Below are positions 44,305 through 51,772 of a stretch of 64,000 nucleotides of DNA, piece by piece. Position 1 is the first letter of the stretch. Each line of letters begins with the position of its first letter. Position numbers and translations under genes: made by a program. The notes beneath the pieces are model-generated. The model ran no database searches. It worked only from the letters and a program-made list of their open reading frames with translations, and had not been told where the DNA came from. This DNA is from an uncultured SAR86 cluster bacterium. Its GTDB lineage: Bacteria; Pseudomonadota; Gammaproteobacteria; Magnimaribacterales; Magnimaribacteraceae. The stretch lies in contig CACLAF010000001.1 of assembly GCA_902604855.1 (NCBI GenBank), positions 124,001 to 188,000 of the forward strand, in the 5' to 3' direction.

Positions 44305-45809
44305 TATTGCTTTCCCTTTAATCTCCTGGATAAAAGGTCATATATAGATCTATGCCCTTTCAAGCTTCTTAAAATTCTCTTTTTATCTTTTTTTATGAAC
44401 TTATTAAAAAAATAAGTGCTATGTAGCTTTCTGGAAGAATCTAGATCAAAAACAACAAGCCCATTTCCGTCCAAGAAAAAATTCGAACTTTTAGCATCTC
44501 CGTGAATGAATTTTATCCATTTCATTCTTTTAAAGAAGGACGCTATATGACCAATTAATCTCAATTGATCAAGGTCTTCTGCTATTGCATCATCAAGTCT
44601 CTGGCCGCAAACTTCTTCTGAAACAAAAAATGACTCTCTAGCCCCTAAAATGCCTGATCCTTCATACAAAAGAACAGGTTTAGCTGTTCTGATGCCAACG
44701 GCGTTCATCCAATACGTTGATAAAAAAGAGTTATGAGCTCTGGTTTTCTTGAACAACCTTGAAAAGAAGTGCAAGGGGCCCTTAATTCTATATTTTTTTA
44801 TGTAGAAGTTTTTACCTTGAATATTGGTTTTAGTAATCAAGTGACCCTTTTCATTTTTTATTATTTCTCCGCTCTTAATGAGTAAATCTTCATCTCTAAA
44901 GAGATTTAGGAATTGTTTTGTATCTGCGTCTTTTCTTGCAAGATATCTTGAAGAGTTACTTATGTGTTTTGCAAAAATACCGTCTTCAGAAGTTAATGAC
45001 GAGTTTTTTATAAATACTTTGAGGTGAGGCTTTAAATACATAGAAAAAGCCCTACTTAAAATGGCTTTGGTAGTGTCTGAATAATTTGAAGTAAATTCTC
45101 TAAACGTACAATCATAATAGGTCATCATAAATCTATAGAAATCTCTTTCTGAGAGATCAAACTGCAAAATAGAATGTATGAAACCTCCCAAATCTTTGAC
45201 AATCCATCTATGCGGAACTTTTGATCTTATTTGAGCTCTGTGCAAATCAATAAGATAGATTTGTATATTGTTAAAATCAATTTCCTTATTTATGTGCAGA
45301 TGGCAAAGATATAAATCTCTATGATTTAACCCGCTGAGATGCATTTCTCTGATGATAGAAGCAGCCGCTTTCAAGAGTTTATTTTTCTGATTAAAAGTAA
45401 GTTTCTTATGCAAGCCCTCTAAAAAAAAGTCTTCTAAAGATTTGGTTTCATACAACTCTTCGGTGATAAGAAAAGAAGAAGAGTTTGCAGGATTTAATCC
45501 GCGAGTAGCAAAACCTTTAACTTGAGGGCAATTAATGCCACATTCATACAAATGATTTAAAGCCTCGTATTCTCTTCGGGCACCAACTACAGGAATTTTT
45601 AATTGTAGAATATTTTTTAAAATCTCTTTCCAGCCTACACCTCCATGAAATTTTATGAAATAGCTTCTGCCCTCATTCACAAATTTCTTTGTAATTCTAT
45701 TTTCATATTTTCTATAAATTTCTCCTTCAAAGTTTCTTGCAACTGTGAAAGTATCTTTGGTATGAAATAAATGCTCTAAATGCTTATCTAAAATTTTAAC
45801 GTTACTCAT
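44301..45809 (-). CDS. waaP: WaaP-InaA dual-domain LPS core kinase
   Basis: 502-aa protein made of two kinase-like domains. Residues about 1-262 match LPS heptose kinase WaaP: GRSYFIKFHGGVGWKEILKN, GARREYEAL, catalytic LNHRDLYLCHLHI (D165) and the metal motif IDLHRAQ (D189). Residues about 300-502 are a second, InaA/RfaY-like kinase: KNFYIKKYRIKGPL, the catalytic FIHGDAKSSNFF (D438) and VVFDLDSSRK (D455). WaaP alone is about 265 aa, so this is a fusion. Both catalytic sets are intact, suggesting two phosphorylation sites on the inner core. It overlaps the waaG stop by 1 nt. Confidence 0.85.
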   Translation of the reverse strand: MSNVKILDKHLEHLFHTKDTFTVARNFEGEIYRKYENRITKKFVNEGRSYFIKFHGGVGWKEILKNILQLKIPVVGARREYEALNHLYECGINCPQVKGFATRGLNPANSSSFLITEELYETKSLEDFFLEGLHKKLTFNQKNKLLKAAASIIREMHLSGLNHRDLYLCHLHINKEIDFNNIQIYLIDLHRAQIRSKVPHRWIVKDLGGFIHSILQFDLSERDFYRFMMTYYDCTFREFTSNYSDTTKAILSRAFSMYLKPHLKVFIKNSSLTSEDGIFAKHISNSSRYLARKDADTKQFLNLFRDEDLLIKSGEIIKNEKGHLITKTNIQGKNFYIKKYRIKGPLHFFSRLFKKTRAHNSFLSTYWMNAVGIRTAKPVLLYEGSGILGARESFFVSEEVCGQRLDDAIAEDLDQLRLIGHIASFFKRMKWIKFIHGDAKSSNFFLDGNGLVVFDLDSSRKLHSTYFFNKFIKKDKKRILRSLKGHRSIYDLLSRRLKGKQY

Positions 45810-46909
45810 TAGAAAGTTTCTTCTATGAAATCAGCAATAAATTTAAACCTAGAAAAAAAGTATTTTTTATCAGACAAGTTGCTAATCGAACTTCTAACAT
45901 AAAATAAATTTTTATCTGAAACACTCTCTTCTAGAAGTAAGTTAAATCTATTTTGGTTAAATTCACCTTCCAGTACAGTTCCGGATCTAAATTTTAGAAC
46001 CTCACTAGAGAATCCAACTTCGCTAGTTACTAAAGAAGGCAAACCTGATACCAAAGCTTCAATTATTATATTCCCAGCAGCCTCCTCTCTAGCTGGGTGT
46101 ATTAGTAAATCTGCAGACTTCATAAATGATGCAACATCTTTTCTTGGACCTAAAAAATGGACCTTCTTAGACAGAGAAGCATCGGTAAGAAGATTTTCAT
46201 AGGGTTTTGACTTATCGTCACCTATCACTACCAAATTAGAGGATATGTTCTTTTCATTAAGGTGACGCAATCCAAGTATTGCACGATCTAACCCTTTTCG
46301 TGAAAAATCTGAACCAACAAAAAGCAATATCTTTTCACCAAGTGAAATATTTAAAGCTTCATAAATATTCACTGGTTCATAATCGGACCAATCCTTATCA
46401 ATACCGGGAGGAGCGATGATTATTCTCTCAGCTTGAGTAGAGTAAAATTCTCTGAATTCATTTGACTGCTTATCATTAAGAGAAAGTATCTTGGTATTAG
46501 ATTTTTGGGAAAATACATCTTCTTCAAACTGCATAGATTGCCTATATCTTCTTGTAAATTTTTGAACCATATTTTTTTTTAGAGCTTGCTTAGCAAAGCA
46601 AGTATCTGCAGCAAAGTATAAATCTAAGCCAGGCATTTTATTGAATCCAAAAATAATATCAGGAGAAAAGTCTTGCATAGAAAGATAAACATCTTTCACA
46701 AAATTCCTATTCTTTGCATAATTAAACTTTCCTCTTTCTCCAAGAACAACGACATCTAAACCTTCCGGTATTGGACCTTCCCAACTGCGCGTAAAAGCTT
46801 TCAGTACATGACCTCTCAAAACTAACTCATTTGCAACTCCAAGAAAGTCTTTTTGTAGTCCTCCATATGGAAAATATTTAAATAATAATAAGGCTAATTT
46901 CTTTTTCAC
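45809..46909 (-). CDS. waaG: LPS core glucosyltransferase WaaG-like
   Basis: GT4 enzyme that adds the first hexose to heptose II of the LPS core. The 366-aa protein resembles E. coli WaaG along its length: FKYFPYGGLQKDFLGVANEL, FTRSWEGPIPEGL, FGFNKMPGLDLYFAADTCFA and the C-terminal HPAREEAAGNIIIEALVSGLP (E-X7-E; two blocks). It lies 8 nt after waaF and overlaps the kinase gene, the same order as in Pseudomonas except that waaC, normally between waaF and waaG, is missing. Confidence 0.92.
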   Translation of the reverse strand: MKKKLALLLFKYFPYGGLQKDFLGVANELVLRGHVLKAFTRSWEGPIPEGLDVVVLGERGKFNYAKNRNFVKDVYLSMQDFSPDIIFGFNKMPGLDLYFAADTCFAKQALKKNMVQKFTRRYRQSMQFEEDVFSQKSNTKILSLNDKQSNEFREFYSTQAERIIIAPPGIDKDWSDYEPVNIYEALNISLGEKILLFVGSDFSRKGLDRAILGLRHLNEKNISSNLVVIGDDKSKPYENLLTDASLSKKVHFLGPRKDVASFMKSADLLIHPAREEAAGNIIIEALVSGLPSLVTSEVGFSSEVLKFRSGTVLEGEFNQNRFNLLLEESVSDKNLFYVRSSISNLSDKKYFFSRFKFIADFIEETF

Positions 46910-46917
46910 ACGCTCTA

Positions 46918-47931
46918 TTACAATGTCTCAAGGGCTTCCATCACTTCTTCAGGGCTAATAGACAAAAGTGAAGCATCGTAGCCGTCAGGTAAATCACCTT
47001 CTCTTATTTTTTTATAACCTTCCATTTTTCTAATGATTACCTTTTGATTAATTAAAGGTGGAGTATATTCGGGAGAGGAAGGACCATAAACCGCTACTAG
47101 AGGAGTTTCAACTGCTGCAGCTATATGCATCAGACCTGAGTCATTTGATACAACCTTCTTGCAGTAAGATAAGAGGTCTACAGCATCAACTAAAGAGGTC
47201 TTGCCAATTAAATTATAGAAATGATCTTCTTCTTGTAAGTTTTCAAAATTAGAAATTTTCTTTCCAGTTTCATGATCATTTGCAGACCCGAAACATAAAA
47301 TATTCCAACCTTTTTTTAGATAATTTTTTGCAACTATAGAATAATTTTCTTCAGGCCATTTCTTCGCAGGTCCAAACTCCGCTCCAGGACAAATAGCTAA
47401 ACAGGGTAAATCTTGATTAATACCAAATTTAACCAAGGAAGATTGTTGATTTTCAAAATCAATGCTTAGTTTCGGAAAAGATAAGCTTTCAAGACAATAA
47501 TTACTGTCTTTCATCGAAAGAGCCGCAAATTTTTCAACCATCAAATGATTCTTATTCTTATCAAGATATCTTATATCATTCAATAGCCCATACCTCATTT
47601 CTCCTAACCAGCCAGTTCGAATGGGTATTCTTGCAAAGAAAGGTATCAGTGAGGATTTCAAAGAATTAGTCAAAATTATTGCCTGATCATAGTTATATTT
47701 CTTTAAATTTTTGCCAAAGTGACGTCTAGAAAAAAATTTAAGGTCTCCATGTAAGTAAGGAGATTTAATTGTTTTGGAGACCTCGGGCATTCTTTGCATA
47801 AGCTCTGAAGACCACTCTGGAGATATGACATCAATCTTGCAGTCTGAAGATTCTTCTTTCAGTCTTTTATAAAGAGTTTGAGCCATGACAGAATCTCCAA
47901 CCCAAGATGGTCCAATTATTAAAATTTTCAT
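46918..47931 (-). CDS. waaF: ADP-heptose:LPS heptosyltransferase II
   Basis: GT9 enzyme that adds the second heptose of the inner core. The 337-aa protein begins MKILIIGPSWVGDSVMAQTLY and has RTGWLGEMRYGLLND, ICPGAEFGPAKKWP and SNDSGLMHIAAA, all matching WaaF rather than WaaC. I choose ATG 47931. An in-frame start at 47958 would add nine residues inside ilvE that have no family counterpart. The gene starts 5 nt past the ilvE stop. Confidence 0.95.
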   Translation of the reverse strand: MKILIIGPSWVGDSVMAQTLYKRLKEESSDCKIDVISPEWSSELMQRMPEVSKTIKSPYLHGDLKFFSRRHFGKNLKKYNYDQAIILTNSLKSSLIPFFARIPIRTGWLGEMRYGLLNDIRYLDKNKNHLMVEKFAALSMKDSNYCLESLSFPKLSIDFENQQSSLVKFGINQDLPCLAICPGAEFGPAKKWPEENYSIVAKNYLKKGWNILCFGSANDHETGKKISNFENLQEEDHFYNLIGKTSLVDAVDLLSYCKKVVSNDSGLMHIAAAVETPLVAVYGPSSPEYTPPLINQKVIIRKMEGYKKIREGDLPDGYDASLLSISPEEVMEALETL

Positions 47932-47936
47932 AGGGT

Positions 47937-48857
47937 CTATTTGACGTAGGTATGCCAAGAAGAGTTTTTTTCTCTAACTCCTCTAACTTGGTCAAAGTAT
48001 ACACTTTGTAATTTCTCTGTTATGGGTCCTCTCAAGCCAGATCCTATGGGTTTATCATCGAGAGAGTTTATTGGTACAACTTCCGCTGCTGTACCTGAAA
48101 AGAACGATTCATCCGCTTCTAGGACATCCTCCACTTTAAGTTTCTTAATTTCAAAGGGAATATCAAGTTCGGAAGCTAAATCTAAAATTGTTCTTCTTGT
48201 TATGCCATCTAAACAGGAATCAAGGTCCGGTGAGTAAAGCGTCCCCTCTTTAACTATAAAAAAGTTCTCTCCACTGCCTTCCGCTACGTAACCTTCTGCA
48301 TCTAACATTAAGGCTTCATCAAATCCACTCTCAAGGGCTTCATTTAAAGCAACAATTGAATGCACATAGTTTCCATTAACCTTAGAGTTAGAAACTGGAT
48401 TTCTTACTTGCCTGGTATACGATGAAAGTTTTACTTTAATACCTTTCTCTCTTGCCTCTGGTTCCATGTAGGAAGGCCATTCCCAAGCAGCGACCATAGT
48501 ATGTACTTTTAAATTATCAGCTCGCAGTCCCATCCCTTCTGAGCCATAGAAACACATTGGTCTTATATAGGCCTCATCAAGATTGTTAGACCTAATGACC
48601 TCTTGATGAGCTTCATTGATAATATCTTTGGTATAAGGTATTTCGATATTGACAGTAGAAGCAGATTTATAAAGCCTATCAGTATGATCATGCATTCTAA
48701 AGATTGATGGACCTTTATTTGTTTTATAGGCTCTAACACCTTCAAAAACACCCAATCCATAATGAAGAGTATGAGTCAAAAGATGAGTATTAGCATCTTG
48801 CCAATCTATCATTTCGCCATCAAACCAAATTTCACCAGTTATTTTTGAGAGATCCAA
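47937..48857 (-). CDS. ilvE: branched-chain amino acid aminotransferase
   Basis: PLP fold-type IV aminotransferase for Leu, Ile and Val. The 306-aa protein has the family motifs HYGLGVFEGVRAY, the PLP lysine in SNSKVNGNYVHSIVALNEA, LDAEGYVAEGSGENFFIV and FFSGTAAEVVPI. The start is a TTG at 48857 with AAGGA 7 nt upstream; no in-frame ATG gives a complete protein. As in Pseudomonas it heads the waaF-waaG-waaP LPS run, an odd but conserved pairing. Confidence 0.96.
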   Translation of the reverse strand: MDLSKITGEIWFDGEMIDWQDANTHLLTHTLHYGLGVFEGVRAYKTNKGPSIFRMHDHTDRLYKSASTVNIEIPYTKDIINEAHQEVIRSNNLDEAYIRPMCFYGSEGMGLRADNLKVHTMVAAWEWPSYMEPEAREKGIKVKLSSYTRQVRNPVSNSKVNGNYVHSIVALNEALESGFDEALMLDAEGYVAEGSGENFFIVKEGTLYSPDLDSCLDGITRRTILDLASELDIPFEIKKLKVEDVLEADESFFSGTAAEVVPINSLDDKPIGSGLRGPITEKLQSVYFDQVRGVREKNSSWHTYVK

Positions 48858-48932
48858 ATCAAATTCCTTTATTTTTTTTATATTCTATCGATATAAATTA
48901 TTTTATGTAGAGTAAATGGATTATTCAGAATA

Positions 48933-48938
48933 TATAAT
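48933..48938 (+). promoter_or_regulatory. -10 box placing algC transcription start at its start codon
   Basis: A perfect TATAAT ends exactly 6 nt before the algC GTG (48945), so the expected +1 is the G of the start codon. There is no Shine-Dalgarno upstream. Confidence 0.4.
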
Positions 48939-48944
48939 TACAAA

Positions 48945-50309
48945 GTGGAGATAAACCATAATATATTTAGGGCTAATGATATTAGAGGGATAGCCTATGA
49001 TGACCTAACCCCAGAAGTAGTTCAAAGTCTTGGCAGAGCTTTAGGCTCAGAAGCAATTGATAGAAATATCCAAGAATTCATCGTTGGAAGAGATGCAAGA
49101 CTTTCAAGTCCTGAAATTTACGATTGGCTCTCTTCAGGAATAATATCTACTGGCTGTAATGTGATTGATATTGGCATAGTTACAAGTCCAATGTTCTATC
49201 ACTCAACTTATGAATTAAACACGTCAAGTGGCGTCGTAATAACAGGCAGTCATAATCCTGGAAACTACAATGGATTCAAAATTGTTTTTAATAATCATTC
49301 GACATCTAGCGAAGAAATCTTGAATCTTAAGCAAAGGATCTTAGAAGAAAATTTTTTAGGGGGAAAAGGGATAACAAAGAAAGAAGATATTAAGGAGACC
49401 TATATAAAAAGTATATTGGAAAGCATTAAACTAAATAAAAATCTAAATATCTCAATAGATTGTGGGAATGGTGTAGCCGGAGTTGTGGCGAAGGATGTAT
49501 ATGAAAGATTAGGATGCAATGTAATAGAGTTACATGGAGAACCAGATGGTTCCTTCCCAAATCATCATCCTGATCCGTCAAAATTAGAAAATATGAAGGA
49601 TCTCATTAAGAGTGTTAAAGAGAATAAATGTTCGGTGGGGCTGGCTTTTGATGGAGATGCCGACAGATTAGGTGTAATTTCTCCAATGGGAGAAATGATC
49701 TTCCCTGATAGACAGATGATAATGTTTTCGAGACAAGTCATTCAATCTAGTCCGAATGCTAAGATTGTTTTTGATGTTAAGTGCTCCAAACTGCTTTCAG
49801 ATGAAATTAAAAAGCTCAAAGGAATGCCCTTGATATGCAAAACTGGTCATACTTTTATAAAACAGAAAATAAGGGAAACAGATGCCTTACTGGGAGGTGA
49901 AATGAGTGGTCATATTTTCTTTAATGATAGATGGCCAGGATTTGATGATGGGATATATGCTGGCGCCAGAATGCTAGAAATAATTGCAAATTCTGGACAA
50001 GACGATCCATTTGTAACTGTTCCTAACATGCTTTCAACTCCAGAGATAAATATACCTGCTGCAGACGAAGAAAAATTTCAAATAGTAAAAACATTTATAG
50101 AAAATTCTAATTTTAGTGACGCTAAAATAGTTAGCATAGATGGTATAAGAGTTGAATTTGAAAAAGGTTGGGGATTGTTGAGGCCATCAAATACTTCACC
50201 TTGTCTAGTATTGAGATTCGAAGCTGAAACAAATGATGATTTAAAAAAGATAAAAGAGATTTTTTACTTAGGATTAAAGAGCATAAAACCAAATATAAAT
50301 AAATTTTAA
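48945..50309 (+). CDS. algC: phosphomannomutase/phosphoglucomutase
   Basis: Interconverts hexose 6- and 1-phosphates for LPS and exopolysaccharide sugars. The 454-aa protein follows Pseudomonas AlgC closely: NIFRANDIRGIAYDDL, the phosphoserine loop TGSHNPGNYNGFKI, metal loop AFDGDADRLGV, sugar loop GEMSGHIFF and the phosphate-binding RPSNTSPCLVLRFEAE. GTG at 48945 is chosen because the conserved FRANDIRG stretch starts seven residues later and no in-frame ATG precedes it. argB begins 2 nt after its stop, as in Pseudomonas. Confidence 0.94.
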   Translation: MEINHNIFRANDIRGIAYDDLTPEVVQSLGRALGSEAIDRNIQEFIVGRDARLSSPEIYDWLSSGIISTGCNVIDIGIVTSPMFYHSTYELNTSSGVVITGSHNPGNYNGFKIVFNNHSTSSEEILNLKQRILEENFLGGKGITKKEDIKETYIKSILESIKLNKNLNISIDCGNGVAGVVAKDVYERLGCNVIELHGEPDGSFPNHHPDPSKLENMKDLIKSVKENKCSVGLAFDGDADRLGVISPMGEMIFPDRQMIMFSRQVIQSSPNAKIVFDVKCSKLLSDEIKKLKGMPLICKTGHTFIKQKIRETDALLGGEMSGHIFFNDRWPGFDDGIYAGARMLEIIANSGQDDPFVTVPNMLSTPEINIPAADEEKFQIVKTFIENSNFSDAKIVSIDGIRVEFEKGWGLLRPSNTSPCLVLRFEAETNDDLKKIKEIFYLGLKSIKPNINKF

Positions 50310-50311
50310 TA

Positions 50312-51175
50312 ATGACCATTACTAGAAAACAGGCAGAAAATATTGCTTCAGTTTTAACTGAAGGCCTTCCCTATATAAGAAAGTTTAAAGATAAAGTAAT
50401 CGTTATTAAGTATGGCGGAGCTGCCATGATAGATGAGTCACTCAAAGAGAGCTTTACGAGAGATGTAGCTCTTATGAAATTAGTAGGAATGAAACCTGTA
50501 ATTGTGCATGGAGGGGGTCCTCAAATTGGCAATGAGCTAACTAAGGCAGGTGTAAAATCAGAGTTTATTAATGGACTTAGGGTCACAACTAAATCTGCCA
50601 TGACTGTTGTGAAGAAAGTCCTTGGGACAACAATTAATAATGAGATTGTGAAATTAATAAAAAAGTTTGGTGGGAATGCAATATCTTTCAACCATACTAA
50701 GTATCAAATTATTAGAGCATCAAAAGAAGCTAGCCAAGGCAGTATTGATTTAGGTTATGTTGGAAAAGTAGATAAGATTAAAACCCGTGATCTCAAAAAG
50801 ACAATAGAAAAAGGCTTTATCCCAGTCATAGCTCCTATTGGAGTATCAAGGGAAAATAATTATTTAAATATAAATGCTGATGTTGTTGCGGGTGAGGTTG
50901 CAGAAGCTCTTGATGCCGAAAAACTAATACTCTTAACGGATGTTAAAGGGATTGGAGACTCTAAAAATAAACTTATTTCTAAAATCTCTTTGCAGAAAGG
51001 GCTAAGAATACTCAAAGAAGAATATATCAAGGGCGGAATGACTCCAAAACTTAAGGCTGCCCTTAATGCCAGGAAGAGAGGTGTAAAAACTTGTCATATA
51101 ATTGATGGAAGAGTTCCACATGCAGTTTTACTAGAAGTACTAACTGAAGAGGGAGTAGGAACTATGATAAGCTAA
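50312..51175 (+). CDS. argB: acetylglutamate kinase
   Basis: Phosphorylates N-acetylglutamate, the second step of arginine synthesis. The 287-aa protein has VIKYGGAAMIDESLK, VHGGGPQIGNELTKAGV, NINADVVAGEVAEAL and LTDVKGIGD, followed by YIKGGMTPKLKAA. The length and the N-terminal helix of about 20 residues before the kinase core suggest the long, arginine-regulated hexameric type. It sits between algC (2 nt) and slmA (9 nt). Confidence 0.97.
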   Translation: MTITRKQAENIASVLTEGLPYIRKFKDKVIVIKYGGAAMIDESLKESFTRDVALMKLVGMKPVIVHGGGPQIGNELTKAGVKSEFINGLRVTTKSAMTVVKKVLGTTINNEIVKLIKKFGGNAISFNHTKYQIIRASKEASQGSIDLGYVGKVDKIKTRDLKKTIEKGFIPVIAPIGVSRENNYLNINADVVAGEVAEALDAEKLILLTDVKGIGDSKNKLISKISLQKGLRILKEEYIKGGMTPKLKAALNARKRGVKTCHIIDGRVPHAVLLEVLTEEGVGTMIS

Positions 51176-51184
51176 ATCTAAATT

Positions 51185-51772
51185 ATGAGTCAGCTTAAAC
51201 CGCGCCAATTAGATATCATGCAATGTCTTGCTAAAATGCTTGGCGAAAAAGGTCCCGTAAAAATCACAACATCCCTTCTAGCAGCTGAATGTGATATTAC
51301 TGAAGCTGCAATCTATAGGCATTTTCCTAGTAAGAAGCAGATATATTCAGGATTAGTAGACTTTTGTGAACAAAATATTTTTGACCTCATCAACAGCATT
51401 AATTCTGCTGAAGGAGATGAACTTGAAAAAGTAAAAAAAATTCTTGTTTTATTGGTAACCTTTAGTGAAAAGAACCCAGGTTTAGCTAGACTACTTACTA
51501 GAGAAGCATTTTCAGTAGATGAAACAAGTCTTGATGAGAGAATAAAGCAAATGATGGCTAAAGTGGAGTTACACATAAAACAAAACCTACAAAAATACGA
51601 ACAAGAAACAAAAAAGAAACTCGGACTACCTACTGCGTCTGCTGCAAATCTTTTATTAGCTTGTTCTGAAGGGATAATTCAACAGTTTGTAAGATCTGGC
51701 TTTACAGAATCGCCCTCAAAGAGAATCAATGATCAATTTGAATTTCTAATCGCATCTTTAGATGCTAATTAG
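51185..51772 (+). CDS. slmA: nucleoid occlusion factor SlmA
   Basis: TetR-fold DNA-binding protein that blocks FtsZ ring assembly over the nucleoid. The 195-aa protein has a TetR-type HTH ending EAAIYRHFPSKKQIYSGLVDF, then FSEKNPGLARLLTREAF, which matches SlmA rather than metabolic TetR repressors. Its 3' end overlaps the convergent mrcA gene by 8 nt. Confidence 0.88.
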   Translation: MSQLKPRQLDIMQCLAKMLGEKGPVKITTSLLAAECDITEAAIYRHFPSKKQIYSGLVDFCEQNIFDLINSINSAEGDELEKVKKILVLLVTFSEKNPGLARLLTREAFSVDETSLDERIKQMMAKVELHIKQNLQKYEQETKKKLGLPTASAANLLLACSEGIIQQFVRSGFTESPSKRINDQFEFLIASLDAN

